Below are positions 1-7,055 of a stretch of DNA of 20,457 bases, piece by piece. This DNA comes from an uncultured Verrucomicrobiota bacterium. Lineage in GTDB: Bacteria; Verrucomicrobiota; Kiritimatiellia; CAIVKH01. Numbering within the stretch: position 1 is the first letter of the stretch; each line of letters opens with the position of its first letter. The notes below the pieces were generated by a model. That model searched no databases and was not told the origin of the DNA. It was given only the letters and a program-made list of their open reading frames with translations. The stretch is taken from the NCBI GenBank assembly GCA_937894535.1, contig CALBHI010000333.1, positions 1 to 20,457 on the forward strand, written 5' to 3'. The translations under genes were made by a program, and so were the position numbers.

Positions 1-3000
1 AAGATCGACGAAATCGCCCGTATGCTCACCACCGTCGGCAACCAGCAGGCCGAATTCGCCGAAGTCGAAGCCGTGGCCGACCAGCGCGGCCTTTCGCTGC
101 GCCGGGTCATCGCCCCCGACTACCAGTTCATCAACCCCCGCTTCCGCGGCGTCGAGTCCGCCGGGGCCCTGGTCATGGGCCGTCACAGCGGCAGCTCGAT
201 CCCCAACCAGCGCCTGCCCAACGCCGTCATCCAGGTCACCCGCAACGCCCCGTGGAACCAGTCCTACTGGCCCTACGCGAACCCGGTGAAAGCCCCCGGC
301 TACGAACAGTTCGATGTCATCATGTCCGATCAGAACGGCAGCTACGCCATCGGTGCCCTGCCCCGCGATGACTCGACCCCGGTGCCCCGCGGCTTCGCCG
401 CCCTGTTCGATGCCGACGGCCGTGTCCTCCAGGTCTCCGACCTCAAGTCACGCGAGACCATCAAGACCCGCCTGAACATGATCCGCGTCCGCGGCGCCAC
501 CATGATGCTCCCCCCGCGCATGTGGCCCACCGCCACCGCCTTCCTCGACGCCCTCGGCAACGGCCGCCTCTCCGCCAACACCTCCGAACGCGCCTACGCC
601 GAAACCACCGACGGCCTCGCCGTGATTTACGCCGAGAAGAAGGTCGATGCGGTCAAACTGTTCGACATCAACTCCGCCATCGCCCTCGACAACCGCAAGG
701 TGGCGGCCAGCGCCGACTGGCGCGATTCCCTCGGCAGCGGCCTCCCGCTCGACACAAACTGGCTGACCATCCCCGCCGCCTCCCTCGGCGCCTGGGACCT
801 CTGGCGCCTGAACGAATCGCGCCTCGCCCTGCTGCGCGCCAAGGACATCCTGAACTCGTCGCTCGAGGAACTGCACGGCCGCGTGCGCGACCTGCTCGAC
901 GAAGCCGACGCCTCCACCGAACCGGTGCGCGCCGAATCCCTCGCCGCCTCCGGCCTGCTCGCCTCGATGCCGATCTACGAGATGATCCGCGCCAGCATGG
1001 ACGACCTCGTCACCGCCGTGCTCGTCCTGCTCGCCCTCTGCATCCCCTTCGCCTTCGCCCTCGAACGCCTGCTCATCGGCTCCAGCCTGATCTACAAACA
1101 AGTCTCGTGGTTTGTCGCCTTCTTCATCGCCACCTTCATCCTGCTCTACTTCTCCCACCCGGCCTTCGCCATCGCCCAGACCCCGATCATCATCTTCCTC
1201 GGCTTCGCCGTCGTTTCCCTCTCCGGCCTCGTCATCTTCATCATCATGCAGAAGTTCGAGGTCGAGCTGAAGGCCATGCAGGGGATGACCTCGACCGTGC
1301 ACGCCTCCGACATCTCCCGCTTCAACACCATCATGGCCGCGATGAGCATGGGCATCTCGACCATGCGCCGCCGCCCGCTCCGCACCGCCCTGACCGCGAT
1401 CACCATCTGCCTGCTCACCTTCACCATCCTCTGTTTCGCCTCGTTCGACACCCAGCGCGGCATCATCCGCTTCTTCTCGTCCCCCTCCCCCGGCTACACC
1501 GGCGTGCTCCTCCACAGCCCGAACTGGGGCACCTACAATCCCGAATTCGTCGAGATCCTCAAGGGCCGCTGGAACAAGGACGCCTCCATCACCGTCCGCT
1601 ACTGGCTCTGCCCGGAATTCCAGGGCGATCCCGACTTCGTGGCCGCCCACGAGGACGGCTCGAACCCGGTAACCGTGAAGGGCATGCTCGGCATCCCGCC
1701 CGAGGAACTCGCCTACCGCGCCGATTTCATGAAGCTGCTCGGCATCGACGACCCCACGCTGATCGACACCCACGTATTCATGACCGAGGCGGTGGCCGAA
1801 CTGTTGAAGGTCCAACCCGGGGCCACCGTCCTGGTGAAGGGCCAGCGCCTGACCGTCGGCCCGCTGGTGAACGCCTCGGCCTTCGCCGCGATGCGCGACA
1901 TGGACTCCTCCAGCATCATCCCCGTCGACTACGCCCAGATGCAGGGCACCCAGGCCGCCACCGAACAATCGCCCGAAGACCTCCTCACCGAACAGGGCAC
2001 CTGGGCCAACCTCCCCACCGACTCCGTGGTCATCACCGGCGCGAAGAACACCCTCAAGGCCGGCGGCAAGCCGACGGTGGTGACCTTCTACACCCGCGAC
2101 GCCGAACAGGCCGCGCTGATTGCCGAGGACCTCGCCCGCATGCTCGACAAGCGCCCCGTGCTCGCCACCCGCGCCGACGGCGTGTACCGCCACATCCAGG
2201 GCACGGTGGTCGCGGCCAGCGGCGTCGGCGACCTGCTCTTCCCCATCCTGCTCGGCGGCTTGGTGATCTTCGGCACGATGCTCGGTTCGGTCGCCGACCG
2301 CGAAAAGGAGATCTACACCTTCAGCGCCCTCGGCCTCGCCCCGCCCCACGTGGCCAGCCTGTTCTTCGCCGAAGCCCTCGTGTACTCGGTCATCGGCGGC
2401 ATGGGCGGCTACCTGATCGCCCAGGGCACGATGAAGGTCCTGACCGTGCTCGCCTCCTTCGGCCTGCTCCAGGTACCGGAGATGAACTACTCCTCCACCA
2501 ACGCCATCGTCACCATCCTGATCGTCATGGCCACCGTGCTGGTCTCCGCCATCTTCCCCGCCATCAAGGCCTCGCGCAGCGCCAACCCCGGCCTGCTCCG
2601 CTCGTGGCGTCCGCCCGCCCCTAAGGACGACGTCTACGACATCGTGTTCCCGTTCACCGTCTCCGAATACGACCTGACCGGCGTGGTCAGCTTCCTCAAG
2701 GAACACTTCAACAACTTCAGCGACACCGGCCTCGGCGCCTTCATGGCCAAGGACGCAAAACTGCTGACCTACCCCGACCGCAGCCTCGGCCTCTCCGCCC
2801 ACCTCGCCCTCGCCCCGTTCGACCTCGGCGTGACCCAGCAATTCGAACTGCGCAGCGCCCCCAGCGAGATCAAGGGCATCGATGAAGTGAAAATCCGCCT
2901 GATCCGCAAGTCCGGCCAGCCCAAGGACTGGGTCCGCCTGAACAAGGCCCTGTTTAACGACCTGCGCACCCAATTTTTGTTGTGGCGATCGCTGCCCCGC

Positions 3001-3054
3001 GAGACGATGGAGATGTACCGTCAGGAAACGCTGGCCGCGATGAAGTCGATGTGA
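1..3054 (+). CDS. FtsX-family ABC transporter permease, very large, 5' end cut by window edge
   Basis: The reading frame is open from base 1 and ends at TGA 3052-3054, so the true start is probably upstream. The visible part is about 1017 residues. Counted from the first codon, residues 1-330 are soluble. Three hydrophobic segments follow (about 336-360, 369-391, 394-415). A classic FtsX/MacB half then begins with a basic run RRRPLR before a membrane segment (about 455-482), a large probable extracytoplasmic domain (483-744), three more membrane helices (about 745-764, 784-809, 835-860) and a ~155-residue soluble tail. The sequence SVADREKEIYTFSALGL before the second helix of the C-terminal trio is typical of FtsX domains. 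Such permeases couple ATP hydrolysis to mechanical work or export of lipids, lipoproteins or peptides. Its ATPase partner is probably the gene at 5191. The extra N-terminal three-helix block is unusual for MacB/LolE. Substrate unknown. Confidence 0.85.
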   Translation, partial: KIDEIARMLTTVGNQQAEFAEVEAVADQRGLSLRRVIAPDYQFINPRFRGVESAGALVMGRHSGSSIPNQRLPNAVIQVTRNAPWNQSYWPYANPVKAPGYEQFDVIMSDQNGSYAIGALPRDDSTPVPRGFAALFDADGRVLQVSDLKSRETIKTRLNMIRVRGATMMLPPRMWPTATAFLDALGNGRLSANTSERAYAETTDGLAVIYAEKKVDAVKLFDINSAIALDNRKVAASADWRDSLGSGLPLDTNWLTIPAASLGAWDLWRLNESRLALLRAKDILNSSLEELHGRVRDLLDEADASTEPVRAESLAASGLLASMPIYEMIRASMDDLVTAVLVLLALCIPFAFALERLLIGSSLIYKQVSWFVAFFIATFILLYFSHPAFAIAQTPIIIFLGFAVVSLSGLVIFIIMQKFEVELKAMQGMTSTVHASDISRFNTIMAAMSMGISTMRRRPLRTALTAITICLLTFTILCFASFDTQRGIIRFFSSPSPGYTGVLLHSPNWGTYNPEFVEILKGRWNKDASITVRYWLCPEFQGDPDFVAAHEDGSNPVTVKGMLGIPPEELAYRADFMKLLGIDDPTLIDTHVFMTEAVAELLKVQPGATVLVKGQRLTVGPLVNASAFAAMRDMDSSSIIPVDYAQMQGTQAATEQSPEDLLTEQGTWANLPTDSVVITGAKNTLKAGGKPTVVTFYTRDAEQAALIAEDLARMLDKRPVLATRADGVYRHIQGTVVAASGVGDLLFPILLGGLVIFGTMLGSVADREKEIYTFSALGLAPPHVASLFFAEALVYSVIGGMGGYLIAQGTMKVLTVLASFGLLQVPEMNYSSTNAIVTILIVMATVLVSAIFPAIKASRSANPGLLRSWRPPAPKDDVYDIVFPFTVSEYDLTGVVSFLKEHFNNFSDTGLGAFMAKDAKLLTYPDRSLGLSAHLALAPFDLGVTQQFELRSAPSEIKGIDEVKIRLIRKSGQPKDWVRLNKALFNDLRTQFLLWRSLPRETMEMYRQETLAAMKSM

Positions 3055-3066
3055 ATGCGAAAGCCG

Positions 3067-3087
3067 GGCGAACCCTCCGGGTGAGCC
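3067..3087 (+). repeat. Dispersed short hairpin repeat, copy 1
   Basis: This 21-base unit has the layout GGC-GA-ACCC-TCC-GGGT-GA-GCC: two short helices separated by facing GA/GA dinucleotides that could form tandem sheared G-A pairs. Sixteen bases (3073-3088) are identical, in reverse orientation, to 17618-17633 just upstream of bioA. It lies in the 64-bp gap between the permease and OPT-like genes. Confidence 0.6.
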
Positions 3088-3118
3088 GTTGGCGTGTGCG
3101 TTGGTTGCGTGAAATGTT

Positions 3119-5116
3119 ATGTCGGCAAAAATTGACAAAGAGTTAGAGGAATTCCGGCAGGTGATGGAAGTTCCCTCCTCGTTCGAGGACGGGTTCAACT
3201 GGACCTCCCTGCTCGGCGCGATCTTCATCGCCCTGCTCATGGTGCCCGGCGCGATCTACATGGGTCTGCTCGCCGGCATCGACAGCATCGGCTCCGCCTC
3301 GCAGTGGGTGACCGTCATCCTGTTCATCGAAGTCGCCAAACGCGCCCAGAAGACGCTGAAGAAACCGGAGATCTTCGTGCTCTTTTTCATGGCCGGCGCA
3401 GCCATGGGCATGCCGTTCAACGGCCTGCTGTGGAACCAGTTCTTCATCCGCAGCGACGCCGCCATCGCCAACGGCATCGCCGACCAGCTCCCGGCCTGGT
3501 TCGCCCCGCCCGCCGGATCGCAATCCTATGCCGACCGCACCTTCTTCCACGCCGATTGGCTGCCGGTCATCGGCATGGTCATCTTCGGCACCTTCTTCGG
3601 CCAGATCGCCAGCATGGTCCTCGGCTACGGCCTGTTCCGCGTGGCCAGCGATGTCGAGAAACTCCCGTTCCCGATGGCCCCGATCGGAGCCCAGGGCATC
3701 ATGGCCCTCGCCGAGGATGCCGACGAGAAGACCATCAAGAACGCCGAGGACAAGTGGCGCTGGCGCGTCTTCTCCATCGGCGGTGCCATCGGCCTCGGTT
3801 TTGGCCTGCTCTACCTCCTGCTGCCCACCCTGAGCGGCGCACTCACCGGCAGCCCGATCCAGATCTTCCCGATCCCATTCTCCGACTTCACCCCGAAGAC
3901 CGGCGAACTGAGCTTCATGAAGGCCGTGGCCACCGGCATGTCGTGGGACCTCGGCAACCTGATCTTCGGCATGGTCCTGCCCTACTTCGCCATGGTTGGC
4001 AGCTTCATCGGCCTGATCGCCACCTTCATCATGAACCCGCTGCTCCAGGCCGGCGGCATCCTCCAGTCGTGGACGGTCGGTGACTCGACGGTGACCACGC
4101 TGTACAAGAACAACATCGACTTCTATTTCAGCTTCCAGATCGGCATCGCCCTCGCCGTCGCCCTCGGCGGCATCCTCCAGGTCATCCGCAGCGTGCGCGG
4201 CCACCGGGCCAACGCCGCCGCCCGCGCCGCCGCACCCGGTTCGTTCGCCGATGAACTGCCCAAGGGCCGCGGCGACATCCAGACGTGGTTCGTCGTGCTG
4301 GTGTACTTCGCCGTCACCATCACCTACATCCTCGTCTCCGGGTGGCTGATCGACTGGCACCGCGGCGTGATGGCCGTGCTGTTTTTCCTCGGGTTTGTCT
4401 ACACCCCGCTGATCAGCTACGTCACCGCCCGCCTCGAAGGCATGGTCGGCCAGGTCGTTGAAGTCCCGTTTATCCGCGAGGCCACCCTGATCATGTCCGG
4501 CTACCAGGGTGTGGCCGTCTGGTTCCTCCCCATCCCCATCGCCAACTACGGCCAGATGTGCGTGTTCTACAAGCAGTGCGAACTGACCGGCACCAAGTTC
4601 TCCAGTATCTGGAAGACCCAGGTCGCTCTGTTCCCGATCATCCTGATCAGCTCGATCTTCTTCATGAACTTCATCTGGAGCCTGAACGAGGTGCCCTCGG
4701 CGGTTTATCCGTTCGCCGAGGAGATGTGGAAACTCCACGCCGAAAACGCCTGCATCATGTTCACCGCCACCCTCGGTGAATTCTCGATCTTCGAGGAGGC
4801 GTTCAACGCCCTGATCATCGGCATCGGCACCGTCTTCGGCGCGCTGCTGTTCTGGGTCATGAGCATCGTCGGCGCCCCGGTCATGCTCACCTACGGCGTG
4901 GTCCGTGGCCTCGGCCAGACCATGCCCCACTCGGTGATCCCCCAGTTCATCGGCGCCCTGCTCGGCCGCTACTATTTCCAGAAACGCCTGGGCCTGAAAT
5001 GGCGCCAGTACATCCCGGTGGTCAGCGCCGGCTTCGCCTGCGGCATGGGCCTGGTCACCACCGTGGGCGTCGGCATCACCTTCCTCAGCAAGGCGGCGTT
5101 GCCGTTGCCGTTCTGA
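3119..5116 (+). CDS. OPT-like polytopic membrane transporter
   Basis: A 665-residue protein with about 13-14 hydrophobic segments and short polar loops. Segments include residues near 32-55, the ASQWVTVILFIEVAKRA stretch, PEIFVLFFMAGAAMGMPF, and a late hydrophobic hairpin near 560-600. The pattern EKLPFPMAPIGAQGIMALAE resembles the loop-plus-motif region of the oligopeptide transporter (OPT) superfamily, so a secondary transporter for peptides or chelated metals is the best guess. The match is by eye and the family is not certain. The start is ATG 3119; no convincing Shine-Dalgarno precedes it. It sits 64 bp after the FtsX-type permease and 74 bp before the ATPase gene, on the same strand, so the three are probably co-transcribed. 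Pairing a secondary carrier with a MacB-like ABC system is odd and may mean one complex or one substrate. Confidence 0.75.
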   Translation: MSAKIDKELEEFRQVMEVPSSFEDGFNWTSLLGAIFIALLMVPGAIYMGLLAGIDSIGSASQWVTVILFIEVAKRAQKTLKKPEIFVLFFMAGAAMGMPFNGLLWNQFFIRSDAAIANGIADQLPAWFAPPAGSQSYADRTFFHADWLPVIGMVIFGTFFGQIASMVLGYGLFRVASDVEKLPFPMAPIGAQGIMALAEDADEKTIKNAEDKWRWRVFSIGGAIGLGFGLLYLLLPTLSGALTGSPIQIFPIPFSDFTPKTGELSFMKAVATGMSWDLGNLIFGMVLPYFAMVGSFIGLIATFIMNPLLQAGGILQSWTVGDSTVTTLYKNNIDFYFSFQIGIALAVALGGILQVIRSVRGHRANAAARAAAPGSFADELPKGRGDIQTWFVVLVYFAVTITYILVSGWLIDWHRGVMAVLFFLGFVYTPLISYVTARLEGMVGQVVEVPFIREATLIMSGYQGVAVWFLPIPIANYGQMCVFYKQCELTGTKFSSIWKTQVALFPIILISSIFFMNFIWSLNEVPSAVYPFAEEMWKLHAENACIMFTATLGEFSIFEEAFNALIIGIGTVFGALLFWVMSIVGAPVMLTYGVVRGLGQTMPHSVIPQFIGALLGRYYFQKRLGLKWRQYIPVVSAGFACGMGLVTTVGVGITFLSKAALPLPF

Positions 5117-5120
5117 GGAG

Positions 5121-5176
5121 TACGGCCTCACGGCCGCACTACAAACGCGTTCGTAGTGACGCCGTAAGGCGTCACG
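5121..5176. repeat. REPIN-like inverted pair of GTAG-headed REP hairpins
   Basis: The minus strand reads GTAGTG followed by a hairpin CGGCC-gtga-GGCCG (5123-5142). The plus strand reads GTAG then a perfect 8-bp hairpin GTGACGCC-gtaa-GGCGTCAC (5156-5175). The two heads face each other across a near-perfect 22-bp palindrome (5137-5158) centred on ACGCGT. A GTAG tetranucleotide next to a small imperfect hairpin is the known hallmark of REP sequences mobilised by RAYT (TnpA-REP) transposases, and an inverted pair is a REPIN. It fills most of the 74-bp gap between the OPT-like and ATPase genes, so it may also form a processing or attenuation structure in the operon mRNA. Confidence 0.7.
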
Positions 5177-5190
5177 AAAAAGAAGAAGAT

Positions 5191-5913
5191 ATGACTGAAG
5201 TACTGATCGAGATCCGGAAAGTGAACAAGGTCTTCGACCTGGGTAAGATCCAGGTCCACGCCCTGCGTGACGTGGACCTCGACATCAACCGGGGGGAATA
5301 CCTGTCGATCATGGGGCCGTCCGGCTCCGGCAAAAGCACGCTGTTCAACATGATCGGTGCGCTGGACAAGCCGACCTCCGGCACCATCAAGGTCGCCGGG
5401 GTGAGCCTGAGCGACCTGACCAGCCGCGAACTCGCCTATTTCCGCGGCAAACACATCGGCTACGTCTTCCAGCAGTTCAACCTGCTCCCCGCCTACAACG
5501 CCACCGAAAACGTGGCCATGCCGCTGGTCTTCAGCGGCTGGGAACAGGAGAAAGCCCTGAACCGCGCCCAGGAGATCCTCAAGAAAGTCGGCCTCGGCCA
5601 CCGCCTGACCCACCGGCCCGACGAACTTTCCGGCGGCCAGCAGCAACGCGTGGCCATCGCCCGCGCCCTCGCCAACGAACCGGCGATCGTGCTCGCCGAC
5701 GAACCGACCGGCAACCTCGACCTCCACACCGGCGAGGAAATCATCGCCCTGCTCAGCGCCCTCAGCCGCGAAATGGGCGTGACCATCATCTCCGCCACCC
5801 ACGACCACAAGATGCTCGCCACCTCCGACCGCATCCTCTGGATCAAGGACGGCCGCAAAGACCGCCTCGAACGCCGCGAAGACCTGAACATCAAGCTGGG
5901 AACCGTCAAATAA
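5191..5913 (+). CDS. ABC transporter ATP-binding protein, LolD/MacB type
   Basis: A 240-residue nucleotide-binding subunit with all canonical motifs: Walker A GPSGSGKST (42-50), Q-loop FQQFNLLP, signature LSGGQ (146-150), Walker B ending in D170 with catalytic E171 (ADEPTGNLD), and switch His204 (SATHD). The FQQFNLLP and ADEPTGNLD context is typical of the LolD/MacB/FtsE class, which works with FtsX-fold permeases, so it should energise the large permease at 1-3054. I chose ATG 5191 because the family starts a few residues before the first beta strand; the frame stays open upstream through the REPIN-like repeat, which is not family sequence. The last codons (LGTVK-stop) appear to have been created by the downstream insertion: without it the gene would end Leu-TGA, overlapping the next ATG. 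Confidence 0.93.
   Translation: MTEVLIEIRKVNKVFDLGKIQVHALRDVDLDINRGEYLSIMGPSGSGKSTLFNMIGALDKPTSGTIKVAGVSLSDLTSRELAYFRGKHIGYVFQQFNLLPAYNATENVAMPLVFSGWEQEKALNRAQEILKKVGLGHRLTHRPDELSGGQQQRVAIARALANEPAIVLADEPTGNLDLHTGEEIIALLSALSREMGVTIISATHDHKMLATSDRILWIKDGRKDRLERREDLNIKLGTVK
5899..5907. repeat. 9-bp direct repeat GGAACCGTC, left copy (possible target-site duplication)
   Basis: GGAACCGTC lies in frame in the last codons of the ATPase gene (Gly-Thr-Val). The identical 9-mer recurs at 6356-6364. The two copies bracket the four-helix-bundle insertion. Confidence 0.65.
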
Positions 5914-5938
5914 GTTCAGGGTTCACGGTTCAATGGTT
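5914..5938. repeat. Left terminal repeat arm of the insertion (GGTTCA units)
   Basis: Three GGTTCA-like units in tandem follow the ATPase stop codon at once. The first 12 bases are the inverted partner of 6342-6353. Confidence 0.7.
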
Positions 5939-5954
5939 ATATGATCCTGCAGAA

Positions 5955-6344
5955 ATGAAGATCACCCGTTTTGAAGATATTGAAGCGTGGAAACTCGCTC
6001 GTGCTCTGACGACTTCCATCTACACGTTGACCGCGAAAGATTCATTTTCAAAGGATTATGGCCTTAAAAGGCAAATCCAGGATGCCGCCGGATCGTCCAT
6101 GCATAACATAGCCGAGGGGTTTGACTCGGAAACCAATGCGGAATTCATACGGTTTCTGCGGTATGCCAAACGGTCTTGCACGGAAGTTCAAAGCGAACTG
6201 TACCTGGCCTTGGATCGTGCCTATATATCACCCGCGGAATTTGCCGATGCCTATGAACAAGCTCGCAGAACGCGCGCGGTAATTCGTGGTTTTATCAGTT
6301 ATCTATTGGAGTATGAAGCAACCCCCACTACCGTGAACCATTGA
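5955..6344 (+). CDS. Four-helix-bundle protein (S23 / 23S rRNA intervening-sequence family)
   Basis: A 129-residue, mostly helical protein. FEDIEAWKLARAL near the N-terminus, the central DAAGSSMHNIAEGF and the following FIRFLRYAKRSCTEVQSEL are hallmarks of the family of small four-helix-bundle proteins first seen in 23S rRNA intervening sequences; members form pentameric bundles and are related to the Avd accessory protein of diversity-generating retroelements. The biochemical role is unknown. Base composition and codon use are plainly less GC-rich than the neighbours (many AAA, GAT, TTT, ATA codons), pointing to transfer. No good Shine-Dalgarno is visible. The TGA stop (6342-6344) lies inside the right-hand inverted repeat, so gene and repeat form one unit. 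It interrupts an otherwise tight transport operon. Confidence 0.9.
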   Translation: MKITRFEDIEAWKLARALTTSIYTLTAKDSFSKDYGLKRQIQDAAGSSMHNIAEGFDSETNAEFIRFLRYAKRSCTEVQSELYLALDRAYISPAEFADAYEQARRTRAVIRGFISYLLEYEATPTTVNH

Positions 6345-6354
6345 ACCCTGAACC
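6330..6354. repeat. Right terminal repeat arm of the insertion (TGAACC units)
   Basis: Tandem TGAACC-like units in inverse orientation to 5914-5938. Bases 6342-6353 pair perfectly with 5914-5925. The inner units are in swapped order relative to the left arm, so the inner pairing is imperfect. Confidence 0.7.
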
Positions 6355-6355
6355 A

Positions 6356-6364
6356 GGAACCGTC
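6356..6364. repeat. 9-bp direct repeat GGAACCGTC, right copy
   Basis: Identical to 5899-5907. Together with the preceding A it supplies AGGAA about 7 nt before ATG 6367, so the duplicated bases also keep a ribosome binding site for the downstream gene. Confidence 0.65.
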
Positions 6365-6366
6365 TT

Positions 6367-6768
6367 ATGAACGCAGAACGCAAACACATCGACGACATTG
6401 AATTCGACGCCGCCAACCTCTTCCGCGAGGAGACGATCACCGACCTCCGGACCGGCACGATCAAGGTCCTGTACCCGATCACCAAGGACGGCAGCGCCGA
6501 CCCGATGCGTGCCCCGATGTTCATCTGCCAGACCGAACTGATGTCCCAGGCCGGCATGATCCCGGTCTCCGCGCCGATCGAGGCGAAAAACCTCGCCGAG
6601 GCCGTGGACAAATTCCCCGCCGCGGTGAAACAGGCGGTCGATGACATGGTCCGCCGCGTTCAGGAATACCAGCGCGAACAAGCCTCCCGCATCGTCACCC
6701 CCGGCGAACTCGGCGGCCTCGGCGGCGGCGCCCACCCCGGCGGCGGCAAAGGCGGCCTGATCATCTAA
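6367..6768 (+). CDS. Conserved-looking hypothetical soluble protein, last gene of the transport operon
   Basis: A 133-residue hydrophilic protein with no signal peptide or membrane segment. The first ~100 residues look like a compact alpha/beta fold (acidic start, a TITDLRTGTIKVLYPI strand pair, then a long amphipathic helix KNLAEAVDKFPAAVKQAVDDMVRRVQEY, written here in parts 93-120). The C-terminus is a glycine-rich tail (GGLGGGAHPGGGKGG). I do not recognise the family. AGGAA lies 7 nt before ATG 6367. Before the upstream insertion its ATG probably overlapped the ATPase stop (ATGA), so it was translationally coupled to the ABC ATPase and is likely an accessory or regulatory part of the same transport system. 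Its composition matches the operon, unlike that of the inserted gene. Confidence 0.75.
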   Translation: MNAERKHIDDIEFDAANLFREETITDLRTGTIKVLYPITKDGSADPMRAPMFICQTELMSQAGMIPVSAPIEAKNLAEAVDKFPAAVKQAVDDMVRRVQEYQREQASRIVTPGELGGLGGGAHPGGGKGGLII

Positions 6769-6772
6769 TCCA

Positions 6773-6795
6773 GTTGGTGGGCTTGGTCAACCAAC
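6773..6795. promoter_or_regulatory. Palindromic operator candidate upstream of the Phd-type antitoxin
   Basis: TTGGT-CA-ACCAA (6783-6794) is a 12-base palindrome, and an additional TTGGT lies at 6774-6778. It sits 18-30 bases before ATG 6813, where Phd/YefM antitoxins usually autorepress. GTTGGT/ACCAAC (6773-6778, 6790-6795) could alternatively be a weak stem ending the upstream operon. Confidence 0.4.
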
Positions 6796-6812
6796 CATGC
6801 TAGCGTGATGCC

Positions 6813-7055
6813 ATGATAACCGTGGCGATCAATGAAGCGAAGACCCACCTCTCCGCCCTTCTTCAACGGGTGAAGAAAGGCGAAACCGTGATCATTGCCC
6901 ACGGAAAGAAGCCCGTGGCCAAATTGGTCTCGTGCGAAACTATGGATACGGAGCGACCCAAGGTCGGGCAGTTGCTGGATAAACCCATGCACGTGCCCGC
7001 CGAGGCGTTGGCACCCTTGTCCGCCCAGGAACTGCAATCCTGGGGCCTTCAATGA
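6813..7055 (+). CDS. Type II antitoxin, Phd/YefM family
   Basis: An 80-residue protein whose N-terminal half is a typical Phd/YefM DNA-binding and dimerisation fold: TVAINEAKTHLSALLQRVKKGE followed by VIIAHGKKPVAKLV. The C-terminal ~35 residues are the less conserved toxin-neutralising arm. Its TGA (7053-7055) overlaps the ATG of the next frame (7052) as ATGA, the usual antitoxin-toxin coupling. No Shine-Dalgarno is seen; TGCTAGCGT, an extended -10-like sequence, ends 6 nt before the ATG. The partner PIN toxin is broken, so this antitoxin is now either an orphan regulator, a relic, or protection against a related toxin. Confidence 0.9.
   Translation: MITVAINEAKTHLSALLQRVKKGETVIIAHGKKPVAKLVSCETMDTERPKVGQLLDKPMHVPAEALAPLSAQELQSWGLQ

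Larger units (their letters stand above)
5908..6355 (+). mobile_element. Small insertion carrying a four-helix-bundle gene, bounded by GGTTCA-type repeats
   Basis: The segment between the 9-bp direct repeats is visibly AT-richer than its neighbours. It has terminal arms built from repeated GGTTCA units: 5914-5938 on the left, 6330-6354 on the right. The outer 12 bases GTTCAGGGTTCA (5914-5925) are perfectly inverted at 6342-6353. It encodes one protein and no transposase. Joining the flanks at one copy of the 9-mer gives CTG GGA ACC GTC TTA TGA, with the TGA sharing ATGA with the next gene's start. Related four-helix proteins are known from intervening sequences inserted in 23S rRNA genes; mobility of this copy is inferred. 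Confidence 0.7.

Noticed and set aside
522..2624. 700-codon plus-strand frame inside the permease gene
   Set aside because: Translation is dominated by Arg, Pro and His, the typical shifted-frame product of GC-rich coding sequence; the overlapping frame has clear FtsX features.
448..3240. Very long open frame on the minus strand opposite the FtsX-type permease
   Set aside because: High-GC third positions of the real gene keep the antisense frame open. Its translation is a low-complexity run of Gly, Asp, Glu, His and Val with no domain.
3143..5131. Long minus-strand frame opposite the OPT-like gene
   Set aside because: Compositional shadow rich in Asp, Glu, Gly and His; the plus frame has regular membrane helices.
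4999..5190. Upstream in-frame extension of the ATPase gene by 64 residues
   Set aside because: It would overlap the end of the OPT-like gene and run through the REPIN-like repeat; ABC ATPases of this class start near ATG 5191.
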